NCBI GenBank assembly: GCA_009667805.1
Contig: CM019066.1
Location: forward strand, 329,541,619 to 329,605,618
DNA from: Leptobrachium leishanense
Lineage: Eukaryota; Chordata; Amphibia; Anura; Megophryidae
Reading direction: 5' to 3'
Length of the DNA: 64,000 nucleotides
Every line of letters begins with the position of its first letter. Positions within the stretch are counted from its first letter, which is position 1. The translations under genes were made by a program, and so were the position numbers. A model generated the notes under the pieces. That model was not told the DNA's origin and ran no database searches. It was given only the letters and a program-made list of their open reading frames with translations. Below are positions 11,986-23,461 of this stretch, piece by piece.

Positions 11986-13005
11986 CAGGGCCGGTGCTAG
12001 ACTATTTTGCACCCTAGGCAAGACCAGCTACTTGCATCCCCCCCAAAAAAGAAAGCTCACATGGGTATATTTGTCCCCAGCTCACATGGACATATTGCCC
12101 CCAGCTCACATGGGTATATTTGCCCCAGCTCACATGGATATATTTGCTCCCAGCTCACATGGATATATTTGTCCCCAGCTCACATGGATATATTGCCCCA
12201 GCTCACATGGATATATTTGTCCCCAGCTCACATGGATATATTGCCCCCAGCTCACATTGATATATTGCCCCAACTCACATGGATATAATATATTGCCCCC
12301 AGTTCACATGGATATATTGGCCCCAGCTCACATGGATATATTTGCCCCCAGCTCACGCATGGATATATTGCCCCAGCTCTCACATGGATATATTGCCCCC
12401 AGTTCACATGGATATATTTGTCCCCAGATCACATGGATATATTGCCCCCAGCTCACATTGATATATTGCCCCAACTCACATGGATATAATATATTGCCCC
12501 CAGTTCACATGGATATATTGCCCCCAGCTCACATGGATATATTTTCCCCCAGCTCACATGGATATATTTGCCCCCAGCTCACGCATGGATATATTGCCCC
12601 AGCTCTCACATGGGTATATTGCCCCAGCTCTCACATGGGTATATTTGCCCTCAGCTCACGCAGCTTCGTCTCTCTCACTTGGCACCTCGTCTGCTTTCGG
12701 ACTCCACCTCCTTCACACCAGCGACAGACGTGAGGGCGCGGGTGCTGCAGCCAGCCCCAACATGTGCCGGCGTTGCCGCGTCAGCCGCTGGCGTCAAGGA
12801 GATGGAGGCGTGGACTTGGTGCTGGCTGCGGCTTGTGTAGTGAGCGGGCCAGTGGTGCCGCGTGAGAAAATTGTGGCACCTCCGGCTGCCCCGCAGACAC
12901 AATTTTTAAAAAAAAATTCAGTGGCCAGGCCCAGCTGCACCCTAGGCAGGCACTGCGCTCTAGGCGGCCGCCTAGCTCACCTAGCAGCAGCGCCGGCCTT
13001 GATAC
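11986..13005 (+). mobile_element. hAT-like MITE filled with a minisatellite
   Basis: Left CAGGGCCGGTGCTAG, right CTAGCAGCAGCGCCGGCCTTG, giving an imperfect inverted repeat; flanks AAACAGCC and ATACAGCC differ by one base, consistent with an 8-bp duplication. The motif GCACCCTAGGCA occurs near both ends. The interior is the 24-bp minisatellite plus a CpG-rich segment (12660-12900). A 233-codon open frame across the repeats is a by-product. Confidence 0.65.
12050..12660 (+). repeat. 24-bp minisatellite
   Basis: About 25 units of CCCAGCTCACATGGATATAT plus TTGC, with variants TGGGTATAT and ATATAATATATTG. A block of several units (12230-12330 and 12445-12540) repeats as a higher-order unit. Confidence 0.93.
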
Positions 13006-13239
13006 AGCCTGCCATGGCAAACATTCCACGCCAACATTCCATGACATCATGCGCTGCCTGATTTAAAGGGCCAGTGATGGCAGCCATCACAAAAAGTACA
13101 GAGACTCCCACCTTTACAATAACACAGTCATGTCTAGAGCAATAGATGTATAGTGGGATATATATATATTTACATATATCAGACCACGTCTCCCAATAAT
13201 AGTCTCACAGGTTTTAAAATCCTAAACTGTTATTAAATT

Positions 13240-13372
13240 GATGGGGGTTTGGTCACAAGATATGATCATATGTTGAGTTTGCATAGAGTAGGACCTGCTA
13301 AATGATGGGGTACATTGACGCTGCTAGCAGGCTTAGCAACATATGATCATATTTTCTGACCAAACCCCCATC
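13240..13372. repeat. Near-palindromic MITE
   Basis: GATGGGGGTTTGGTCA then ATATGATCATATGTTG, inverted at the right, ~35-bp arms; ATT on both sides. Core GGACCTG, TACATTGA, GCAGGCTTAGCA also occurs at 50785-50840. Confidence 0.65.
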
Positions 13373-13779
13373 ATTTTAGTGAAATTCTGTATTAGACCGT
13401 ATATACCCGCCAGACAAATGCTGACCGTATGGATAATTATTCAGAACATATCAAACAGCTATCCTCACTCAGCCTCCTATCTTCAGCCTCCTTTTGGAAC
13501 TCGTCATTCTCGTAGACGGACCCCACTGAAACCGGAGCATGTGAAGGAACTGGAACTAAGGGAATTAATAATAAAGAAGAGGGACTGTGGAGTGATATAC
13601 CGGCAAGAACCCCAATAAAATAAAACAGATTATTTTACTGGTATAGATAATGGTAACACATAAATAAAGTGATATATAAAGTGAATATTTAGAATTTATG
13701 CAGTGTGCTTCGCCTTATCCCTGTAAAATAAATAATGTTCCCCTCCACACACACATTGTTACCCCCCAATATTATATGT

Positions 13780-13915
13780 CAGGGGTCAGCAACCTCAGCC
13801 CTCCAGATGTTGTGGAACTATATTTCCCATTAGTCTCTGCCAACCAAATTAGTAGCTGAACATCATGGGAGTTGTAGTTCCAAAATGTCTGGAGGACCAC
13901 GTTTGCTGACCCCTG
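13780..13915. repeat. hAT-like MITE, CAGGGGTCAGCAACC family
   Basis: 136 bp with inverted ends CAGGGGTCAGCAACC and GTTTGCTGACCCCTG, and GGAACTATATTTCCCAT/ATGGGAGTTGTAGTTCC interior palindrome. No duplication could be confirmed. Confidence 0.75.
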
Positions 13916-15133
13916 GAGTAATGGGGTTGAATGTTTCCAAAATAAATCTGCTTTCCTGAAATTCACTGAAGCGTTAATGTTGGATAATTATGATTAGTGA
14001 AGAAACAGAAACACTTCAAGGCCACCCTCTATAATTAGATTGTGTAATTAAACCGTGTTATCAATTAGTTCCCCGTGTCCCGTGAGTACTCCGTGATGCA
14101 TGGACTCCAGTGATTGTGGGTTGTGTTTCCTAGAAGTTAAAACCAACACAATGTTACATCTCAGTGTTGCATAGTATGTCAGGAGAGCATATACCGATGA
14201 CGGGGTCTCCATGGCCACCAAGGTTCGCTATAATTCTCTGCCAATCATATGGCCAACTAAGGGAACATGTTCTTCCAAAATATCTCTGGCATGGTTGCCC
14301 ATCGCTGGCATTTGCCAACCAGGAAAACAGACTGGTACCAGCTCTGGCCGAATAAACAGTAGGATAAACAGAAAGTATGAAGCATAGCAAATACATTGTT
14401 GCACTTTGGGCTCCTTTCTATCTCTCGTTAGTCACTAGATAACAGATAAGTGGTCTCTTCTCTCCAATTGATAGATCATTGGCACTTGCCGAATATTCCT
14501 CAATAAGCTGGACCATAAAGAGAGGTCAGTGTAAAATATCTGCAGTAAGACGTTGGTATATGAGCCCTTCTATGCCGCTCGGAGCCCTTTTATGCAATCA
14601 GCATGAGGTCTTCTGATCAGAGCGCTCAGTGAACGGATTGGCGTCACAGTCTGTGTATATTACAGGGTATATATCAGGGTCGGCCTGTGTCCATGATTTA
14701 AAAACGAGCACCAGCTATGGTGTGAAAACCAACAAACCAGCCCTGATTAGTGGCATATTTACTCTACGACACACAAAAGACTGGACTCATTGAGAAATTA
14801 TCTCTTCCATTGTTTACCTAAGGAAAAAACATTTGCCAATTGCTGTCAGATTGTTATTATACTGTTTATTCTGCCTGAGCATGTTTTATTGCCATTTAAA
14901 ATATCATGGAAACTTCTTTAAAAATGTTCTCATATTTCTAGAGAAGATTGTCAAATTCCATTCCAAAGTTAAGCTTCGGAAAAAAAAAAAAAAAAGCAAC
15001 CACATGATCTTCTTAAAGTATAATCTCATTCCGACCAGCTATTGGCTGCTTTATTGTCTAGCAAACAAAAGGACATCTCACTTTTTTACGGATTTAGGAG
15101 AATTGTTAGAAATATTCATTTTCGCTTGTTTTA
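13916..15133. other. No gene recognised
   Basis: Apparently unique DNA with an A15 run at 14980; no coding pattern or repeat end seen. Confidence 0.45.
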
Positions 15134-15420
15134 ACCCCTTCAGTACCAAGTGCATTTTCATAAAAACACTGGCAAACGTCTTGATTTTTCTCTTCCTATC
15201 AAATTCGAGCCACATATTCTGCTTTCAGTCGGACTGTTGAAGGAAAATATGTGTTGCATAGTTGGAAGCGGCTTGCTGAACCATGGTTCCAATGGATATT
15301 TAAGTATTTACATTTAAAGAAAAAAAAAAGCGTCTAATTGCATTAACCCCTTCACTACCAAGTGATTTTCCATAAAACCACTGTCAGCAACCAGTGTTTT
15401 TTTGGAAAATCACTTTTCGT
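15134..15420. repeat. Two fragments of the CCCCTTCACTACC family
   Basis: AACCCCTTCAGTACCAAGTG at 15134 and TTAACCCCTTCACTACCAAG at 15345. The second forms a hairpin with GGAAAATCACTTTTCG. About 150 bp between them shows nothing recognisable. Confidence 0.6.
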
Positions 15421-15461
15421 TAATTATACGGTAAATATAAATATCTGTGAATATTCACAAT

Positions 15462-16389
15462 CAGGGTTATCCAAAGAGCTCCGAATTGCTTGAGAAAGGT
15501 AACCGAACGCTGAAAATCAGTGTTCGGTTGCCTTTCTTGGCCATTCGGCTATCCAGAGAGCAGGCAATTCGCCAAATCCTGGCGAATTGCCTGCACATAC
15601 GGTGCCTGTTTGGTGCCTGCTCGAGGGCAGTGAAATCCCCATGAAAAGCACTGCTTCGGCTATTCAGAGAACACAAACCAGCAGTGAAAGGTTCCCGAAA
15701 TGCCCTGCCATTCGGTAGTTTCATTCGGCAAATTTATTCAGGAGAATCCCATAGGCTTCAATGTTAAAAATATTCCCGTTTTAATTCAATATCTAATAAA
15801 CCATTCATTATAAAATTCTGCAGCAAAAAGTCTCTTTACTTATAGATTTTTTAGGATACTTTAAGCATTTTTCAGAATTTTTTTTTTTTTAAAAGTCCGA
15901 TTTTTTAATTTTTTTTTTCAGTTTACTTGTTTTTTCTGTAACGGCCCTCTTTATTATCATTCCCTGGACCTCCTGTGTAAATTTCAGACATTTTCGCTCA
16001 GTAGTTTCTTTGCAAACAGCGTTTCATTTTCACAGATTCATACAAACGGTTTTGCTAATTTATTCACTGCCTCCTCTGTGTCTCAGCTGCTTCGGCTCTG
16101 TGTGATTCGGCTCCTGTTCGGCTGCTTCGCTGCGTGTGATCGGCTCCTGCTCGGGTTTTTCGAAGGTTAATCCAGATGTTTTTGCTTGTTTTCGGCGTGC
16201 ATTCGGTGGGTTTTGCGCTTCGTTTTCGTCAGGTTTGCGGTGACTTTTCCCTGCAATTCGGGGACCCTGTGGTGCTTGCTAAATACACCGCAGGGTCACC
16301 GAAATGGGATCGGCAAAAGGAACCGTATTGAAGAGAACGAAAAGTCACCGAACGTGCGGTGACTTTTCGAATCTCTTTGAATAACCCTG
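15462..16389 (+). repeat. Full-length long CAGGGTTATTC-group MITE
   Basis: 928 bp from CAGGGTTATCCAAAGAGC to CTCTTTGAATAACCCTG. No clear target duplication (AAT and TAA). Variant with TGTGATTCGGCTCCTGTTCG in the 3' half, shared with copies at 44465 and 46480. Confidence 0.8.
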
Positions 16390-17269
16390 TAAGTATTCTT
16401 TTACTGTAGTATCTGTATTTGAGTGAGTGTTACTGCAGTGGGGGCTCCATGCTGAATCAGCTGAGGATCTGCATTTTATATGCATTGAGTATGCTCGATA
16501 TCGAGGCACCAGCAGGTGCTTTTGAAGATTGAGTATATTTAATCATGGAAGTGAAAGGGTTCAATTAGACACAGCTAATACGTCGTATCAGTTGGTTGTG
16601 TAAATATGGGTTACCCAAGAGTAGTCTCTCAACTATTCTAGAATTACTTTGGGGTATCTCACCCTGGGTGAATGAGAGGAGTGGGGTTCACCATCTCCCT
16701 GGCTTCTGCATATCAGCTCCCTCTTCTCATCTAAAACAGGCAGCTCAAGTTGAAGGAGATACCATGTGGCAAATCACGCATTCTCCCAGCAACCAATGTG
16801 TCCTCTGTGGGAACAGAAAGGCACTTACATTGAGTGTATATGGGGACAGACAGGCACTTTTAGTTGCGGCATCTGGGAAAAGAAGGGGATTAACATCTGT
16901 GGGATCTGAAGACAGAAGGGTACTGATATTGAGCAGTAGTGTATTTAGGTTTTGTGCTGCCCTAGGCCTGACTAAACTCGTGCACCCCCTAATTTAAATT
17001 TGACGCACCCCTTCCTGTCAAGGGCACACCTCTTCCTGGTTAATCCCCACCCTTCCTCTTTAAGCTCCACCTTTTCCTCTTAGAGCTCCGCCTTTTCCTC
17101 TCTTTATGTTAAAAGTGGATACCAAGTGCCTACTTGTATATTTTGTATACCATTTCAAATGTATCTATTGAGATAAATAAAATTATAAAATGTTTAAATT
17201 CAAGCATTTTTACAAAGAACAGCCACGCATGTCAAGTAAACGGGATCACAGCCGCTCTAATTGGTTGAA

Positions 17270-17690
17270 CAATAAAATCCACAGAAACGTGCACTGCATA
17301 TGAGCGTATCACAGAGCTGCACAGCAATAAAACCCACAGAAATGGGCACTGTGTATGAGCATATCAGAGCTGCACAGCAATAAAACCCACAGAAATGTGC
17401 ACTGTGTATGAGCATATCACAGAACTGCACAGCAATAAAACTCACAGTAATGTGCAGTGTGTATGAGCGTATCCCATAGCTCCAGGGCAATAAAACTCAC
17501 AGTAATATGCAGTGTGTATCACAGAATCCACAGCAATAAAACTCCCAGCAATGCAATGTTTGGTGTGTGTCAGCGTATCAGAATCCACAGCAATAAAACT
17601 CCCAGCAATGCAATGTGCGGTGTGTGTCAGCATATCAGAATCCACTGCAGTAAAACTCCCAGCAAACCGAGTGTATATGAGCACACAGCA
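17270..17690 (+). repeat. 55-bp tandem repeat inside hAT element A
   Basis: About seven units containing GTGTATGAGCATATCACAGA, then GCACAGCAATAAAACTCACA. Unit starts at 17280, 17335, 17388 and 17443 show a 53-55 bp period. The same repeat occurs inverted in element B, and once or twice in the third hAT at 58330-58405. Confidence 0.85.
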
Positions 17691-17865
17691 ATTATGCTGT
17701 GGATCCATCTTATCAGCAGTGGGGTGACACTGCCAGAGGGTGCACTGTAGCTTTGATTCCCTTCCCGGTGGGTGTTCAGTCCAGAATAGAGTCTGTGTTA
17801 ACGAAAGGGCGGGCAGCTGCGCGTGTGCGTTTCACGTGGTTCAGCCAGTCATGTGGTACTGAGAC

Positions 17866-18368
17866 TCAGAGAAATGGCAGTGAAATGCTCTGATGTTCGG
17901 TGGTTTCAATCAGCAGGTTTATTTAGGCGAACCCCATAGGTTTCAATGTTAAAAATATTCCCGTTTTTATGCAATATCTAATAAATCATTTATTATTTTA
18001 ATCTGCAGTAAAAAGTCTTTACTTATTGATTTTTTTTTAGTACCTTTTAGTCATTTTTCAGATTTTTTTGGGCAAAATTCCCCCCCCTTTTTTTTAATAG
18101 CAGTTTTTCTTTTTTCTGTAACAGAACTTTTTATTATCAATCATAGGATCTTATATGTAAATTCCAGACATTTTCGTTCAGTAGTTCTTTTGAAAACAGC
18201 AGGCCACGGGTTTGCGGTGGCAGCATTCAGCGGCCGACTCCATGCACTTTGGGGACCCTGCGGAGAATGGTGAATTCACTTCAGGGTGGGGAAATTTTAT
18301 TCTCCTAAGTGCAGGGAACTACAGAACACCAAAAAGTTGGCGTCATTTCGGTGCTCTGTGAGTAACCC
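17866..18368 (+). repeat. Partial long MITE carried inside hAT element A
   Basis: 3' half of the long family, from GAGAAATGGCAGTGAAATGC to GCTCTGTGAGTAACCC. The same truncated piece sits in the same place in hAT elements B and C, so it was captured before they spread. Confidence 0.75.
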
Positions 18369-18665
18369 ATTTAGTGGTGAGGTTTTTTGCTGCCCCCTGG
18401 AAAGTGAAATTGAAAGTGTAAATTAGTGAAATCTCAATGTATCCTTCCTGGTAAAATACTTTGCAAAGGTAAAAAAAAAAAAAAAATTTTTTTTTTTTTT
18501 AGGGGTGGGGCCACCCAGTGCGGGCCGCCGCCCCCTGGAAAGTGCCGCCCTAGGCCTGGGCCTAGTCGGCCTAGGCCAAAATACACCAGTGATATTGAGG
18601 GGACACGGGAAGAAAATTTTGATCATATTGAGGGGATCCAGGGACAGAAAGGGGACTTACACTGA

Positions 18666-18847
18666 CAGGGTTATTCAGAGAAAGGTGAAACTCTGGAGAA
18701 TTTTTGGAGAAGTGAATATTCTAGGTCAAAATAGTCAATTTGGAAAGTGAGATAAATGGGAGAATTTTTCTGGTTTGGTTAATTTGACCTAGAATTTTCA
18801 CTTCTCCAAAAGTTCTCCAGAATTTCACCTTTCTCTGTATAACCCTG
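18666..18847. repeat. Short palindromic CAGGGTTATTC MITE 3
   Basis: 182 bp, TGA duplicated (18663-18665, 18848-18850). Inserted in the ~33-bp minisatellite. Confidence 0.88.
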
Positions 18848-18982
18848 TGAGTATAGTCTGAAGTCCGACATTTGGGGTGGATCTGAGGACAGAAGCAATC
18901 TGGCGCTGGGGATCTAAGGAGAGAAAGGAACTGGCATTTGGGAATCTCAGGACAGACAGAGATTTACATAGGTTACTAGACT

Positions 18983-19190
18983 TGTGCTCCGCCTTTTTTT
19001 GTTTTGTTTCGGATTTTTTTAGTTCCTTTTTTTCGTTTCGGATCATTTTAGACCATTTCGCTCGTTTTTTTTTTTGTTTCAGGTCTTTCGATATTTTAAG
19101 GCGATTAGTTAATTTGTTTTGATTCGTTAATTCGGACGAGTGGTTTTCATTTTTCAAGTCCATTAGTTTTTCATTCAATTTCGGTGCTTT
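18983..19190. repeat. Possible old TTTCG-rich hAT MITE relic
   Basis: GTTTCGGATTTTTTTAGTTC and TTTCGTTTCGGATC words resemble the interior of 55344-56073; no clear ends. Confidence 0.4.
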
Positions 19191-19667
19191 GCGAATAGAC
19201 CCCTTAGTCTATTTTTCCCTTTTGGGTATAAGTGAGCAGTAACCAAGCAAGTACATGCGTGACAGAGCTGCACTATTTCAGTTCCAGCTCTGTGTCTAGT
19301 ACGTTCTGAATAAACTCCATGAGATGGAAATAAATGGAAATAAAACCAGACGGACACCCCAATAATCGAAAGGTTAAAGGGGAAAAGGATTGCTAATATG
19401 AATGTTCCAGGATAGCAGAAGCTAGTTTCCTGAATCAATGCGGTACAGCAAACAGTTGTTTCCTGCTCTCCTTTCCTACCCAGCCCTGTATGTTGATATT
19501 TTTCTTTGCATCTACACATGAAAGGCTTTTCCTCTACTGTACAAATACTGGGCCATAAGAGTGGGCAAGCCAGGTGTGGCTTAGGTTCCTAAGCAGTGAT
19601 ACAAATAAGAAAATAAAGCGAGCCAGGCTTTAATTTAATATGGCAGAAAAGATAACTAAACAATATA

Positions 19668-20063
19668 CAGTTTGAGAACCTCTTATCTTGAATTCTGAAA
19701 TCCGGAAGACTCTGAAACCTGGAATTTTCAGACTTTTCTGAATTCAGTTTTACTTACTTCCCTGATGCGATGAGTCCTGTACGTCGCTCCTCCAATGGCT
19801 GCAGCACCGCAAGGAACAAACTGGGAGACTCTGTGCAACTCCAGCGTGTGACATGCTGCACAGAGGCACACTGGCTTTGTACAGCATATCCCTCAAAGTT
19901 CTGCGTAGCATCTCCAAACATGTATACACTCTGGCGCTGCAGGAAAAAATCAATTGACGCTCCCCTGCCACATCCTACATCCCATTCGACTTTGACTTCT
20001 CCAGGATTCTCTTATCCAGAATAATCCGAAATTCAGAATGCTCAGGGTCCCAAGCTTAACCTG
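19668..20063. repeat. Tc1/pogo (Tigger-like) MITE
   Basis: 396 bp; left TA then CAGTTTGAGAACCTCTTATC, right GGGTCCCAAGCTTAACCTG then TA. The TA duplication and CAGTT-type end fit pogo/Tigger. Confidence 0.7.
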
Positions 20064-21672
20064 TATTGAATGTTACTTCTCCGGGAAAGCATGTTCTGAG
20101 ACCCAGGGACCATTCCTAATCCTAAACGCATAATCTCTAATTTCCTGTAATAGTACTGATAATTTCCAGCTAGATTTGTTCTTTTTTGTAAAGTATGACA
20201 AGGACCGTTCAAATGCCACCATTTATGGATTTCGATTCCTATTCACTGGATGGTCTCAGTAAGACAGATGAGTTTGTAGCTCACATAACATTTTTGTAGT
20301 ATATTAGCAAATTCCAACACATTGGATTTGAAATTAAAAAAGAAAGTAAATCAATGAGTCTAATGTCTACATTATTTATTTGCATTTTTTTTTGTTATTT
20401 GTAAATTCACTTTAAAAAAGAAGCACCAAGTTCATACATGAAGGATATATTGATATAAAAGCATTCAGCTCTTTTAATTCTTCTTTGGCTCAATATACAT
20501 AAATAATCCAAACAGAATTCTTTCATTTAACCCCTTCACTACCGATATAGAGATATCTCAGGCTTCAAAAGTGCTACCCGGTGCCCCGATATCGAGATAT
20601 CTCGATATGCTGATCTGCAGCCCAAAAGCACATGAAATCGGTTAGCTGCAAAAAATCTTGTTTGCTTTTGGGCTGCAGAAGGTGTCCCCAAAGTTTTAGC
20701 CCTGTGGGTATAATGCCCGAAGATCTAAAACTGTAAAATCAGCTGCTCAAAGCTCTGAAATATCTGCTTTCAGTAGCTTTCAGCAGTCGATGCAGGGAGG
20801 AATAGAAGAAAATAGATCAGTCACTCAAACCAAACAATTTGGCGCCATCTACTGGCCAAAAATAAGCTATTTACATTAAGACATAAAATGGGTATAAGCG
20901 CAAATATTTTTTACTTTATAATTAATTAAAAATGTTTTTTTTTTGAAAATCACTTGGTAGTGAAGGGGTTAATTCGAGTTAGGGAACATTCCATTATGCT
21001 GAAAATACATTTTGGTAACGGAAGGAAAATTGCTGACATCATTTGCTAGTTATGACGACAAGAATAACATTTTAAACTCCCAATTGATTCTTTAGATCTT
21101 ACAATTAACAACAACAGTTTTTATATAACTGGCTTTTTTTAACGTCACAGTAGATTCATATAGTTTGGAGACCTTTGTGACCAGCTTATGCAGAAAATTT
21201 ACTCCACCATAAATTTTGCTCCTGCATGGCGTTGGTGTTGAAATTCGAAATTTGAGAAACTCTGCCAGTAATTTGGATCTGCAATTATAGCCTTTAAAAG
21301 GCTGAAACCTGAAGTGCCATAAGTAATAAAACATAACTTTTTATTGATACTAAAACCTAAAAGACCAGCTGGGTGTAAAAAATAGTAAAGAACACTCAAG
21401 GGAAAAAACAAAAAAAATACAAAAAAAAAAAAAAAGCTAAGAACAATACAGTACAGTAAACACGATTTAAGTAAGCCAGCCGTATCAACTGCTCATATAG
21501 CATTAATAAATGTTACGTTTTATTACTTATGGCACTTTGGGTTCAGCCGTTTTTACAGCTGTAATTGCAGTAGCTAGGTTAGGGGTAATGTTCTGTTTTT
21601 TTTTATCAGAGCGTCACAATATTGGACCTAGTGGTTCGACTTCCATTTGACCAAACTATCCCAGTTTTGTAT
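20064..21672. other. Mostly unique DNA around the TTAA MITE
   Basis: Outside 20531-20968 nothing recognised. GCACTTTGGGTTCAGCCGTT at 21533 weakly mirrors GGCTGAAACCTGAAGTGCC at 21300, a possible old inverted repeat. Confidence 0.4.
20531..20968. repeat. TTAA MITE, CCCCTTCACTACC family
   Basis: 438 bp, inverted ends CCCCTTCACTACC and GGTAGTGAAGGGG, TTAA on both sides (20527-20530, 20969-20972). Interior has repeated ATATCGAGATATCTC. Fragments of the family are at 15134-15190 and 15345-15420. Probably piggyBac- or Kolobok-mobilised. Confidence 0.82.
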
Positions 21673-22311
21673 TAGAGATGTGCATTCGTTTCGGAAAAAT
21701 TCGGCATTTGGAACGAAATTTGACAATTCATATTCAGAAGTACTTCCGAATAACGAATCGATACGAATTCGAAACGAAATGGTATATAATGAATTTATTT
21801 AGTTTTACAATGTGTCATCATCATAAAAGAAAAATTTGATAACTGATATCAAGTATCGAATTTGAAATGAACTATCAAATTGACATCAACTATCGAATTG
21901 ATCTTAACTTAAAATAGAAGTAATAGTCAGCAAAGGACTTTATGTAACAAATTAATTTTGTTTCACTGTTTAATTTGACTCGAATACTAAATCTGTGACA
22001 CAGCTTAAAAATGTACCCCTAGCTTTTCTTTTAACAGCAACAATCGGGGTTTTATCTAGTGATCCAAAATCCGAATTGATATCAACTATCGAATTGATAT
22101 ATGAAATTTGAATCGATTCAAAATTTCAAATCGATTAGAAATTTCAAATCAATCCGAAACAAAACGAAATACGAAACAAAATTATCAAATCGATCCAAAA
22201 CAAAACAAAATACGAAACGAAATTAGTTACAGAATTCTGAAAACGAAATGATTTAAAAACATAACAAAACGAATCTAAACGAAATAAATTTTTCAGCCAT
22301 GCACATCCCTA
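21673..22311. repeat. hAT MITE, TAGAGATG family
   Basis: 639 bp, ends TAGAGATGTGCATTCG and TGCACATCCCTA; flanking TTTTGTAT and ATTTTTAT agree at 6 of 8. Interior of repeated ATCGAATTGATAT and ACGAAAC words. A weaker relative may lie at about 18983-19190. Confidence 0.72.
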
Positions 22312-22332
22312 ATTTTTATGCGTCTATAGAGG

Positions 22333-23023
22333 TTATTCCCTAACCTCAGAATTGGTTTGAAACTGCACTGAACAGTAAAATTCACCGTTCGGTGCAATTT
22401 CGGGGCAGTTTTTATATTCGCTAAGCTATCGATTCAACAAAACGATAGTCTTCTATGGGGAAATTTCAGTGCCGCCGAATTGCGATGAACTGCGGCAAAC
22501 TGCACCGTATTTTCGACATGTTTTAACGGTCGAATCCTATAAGATTCAATGTAAAAGCGTAATATTATTTTAAAAAAATTCTAAAAGACCATTAATTTTT
22601 TCATTTTCAGCAAAACACATTTTTTAGAACACGTTTTTGTATATCTTTATTTTTTAGACAAATTTTGGTTTCTCGATTTTGTTTCTTTAAAGTTTTTTTT
22701 TATTCTGTAACAGACCTTTTGATCATTTTTAACGGACCTTTTTTTGTTATTTAGACACATTTTAATACATTTTTATTGGTTTAAACACCTATTGGGAGAA
22801 TAGGAGAGTTCAGTTAGTTTGTTTTCTTCTGCAGTTTGGTGGAATTCGCCAAGGCCACTTTGGCGCTTTTTGGTGATCTTCGGCGATGTTCTCCAACTTT
22901 TTTGTGGGGCTTTGGCGACTCCATCTCCAACGCACTACAGTGACCATTCGTTGAATAGTGAATTTACCGGACCGCGCCGAATTGAACTGCACTGACATTT
23001 GGGTGCTTTGTGAATAAACCCTT
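22333..23023 (+). repeat. Diverged long CAGGGTTATTC-group MITE
   Basis: From GGTTATTCCCTAACCTC to TTTGTGAATAAACCC. Older relative: shares GTTCGGTGCAATTTCGG, ATCCTATAAGATTCAATGT and the TCTGTAACAGACCTTTTGAT segment, but is strongly diverged. Confidence 0.65.
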
Positions 23024-23461
23024 AAGAGTAATTTGGATCTGTTGAGTTAGACATCCCATAGAAGACCTAAGAAAGCTATTAAATCCCTTAGAAAAGTATA
23101 TAAGGTGAGAAAAAAAATAAGAAGCTGGTTTAATACTTTGCGTAAAGATTATTCTATAGAAAGCCTCTGTTTCCCTCTTTGCATGAAAACATATATACAG
23201 TGAATATAAAAAGCTAGTTGGTAATATAGTTTTCATGCATATGTCTGTGGTGCCCCTTGTTTTTATTTTTACACTGTTTATGCACTGTATGCGTTACCAT
23301 TCTCTGTATCACAAAGTAGACCCCAATATTGATGTGAAAATACACACTTTCAATGCATTTCCAGCCATGTCCCTGCTCCAGGGTCACAGAATATGCAGGA
23401 TACGGCAGTTTGGTTGCTCTAAAAGACAATGACCGCTCAGCCAGATTACAGAAGAAACAAA

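Larger units (their letters stand above)
16934..18591 (+). mobile_element. Composite non-autonomous hAT-type element A
   Basis: Terminal inverted repeat CAGTAGTGTATTTAGG at the left and CCAAAATACACCAGTG at the right, with a perfect 8-bp TSD ATATTGAG (16926-16933 and 18592-18599). Inside are a ~55-bp tandem repeat (17270-17690), most of a CAGGGTTATTC-group MITE (about 17866-18368) and a SINE tail fragment near 18427-18475. It carries no transposase gene. It interrupts a ~33-bp minisatellite. Confidence 0.88.
16790..18975 (+). repeat. ~33-bp minisatellite split by two insertions
   Basis: Units with GGGGACAGAAAGGGGACTTA and ATATTGAGGGGATC pattern at 16795-16933, 18592-18665 and 18848-18975. They are separated by hAT element A and palindromic MITE 3. 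Confidence 0.7.

Noticed and set aside
12032..12733. 233-codon open frame
   Set aside because: Product of the 24-bp minisatellite, open in several frames because the unit is a multiple of three.
18471..18501. A/T homopolymer run as an origin or terminator
   Set aside because: It is the poly-A end of a SINE tail next to T-rich DNA; no functional context.
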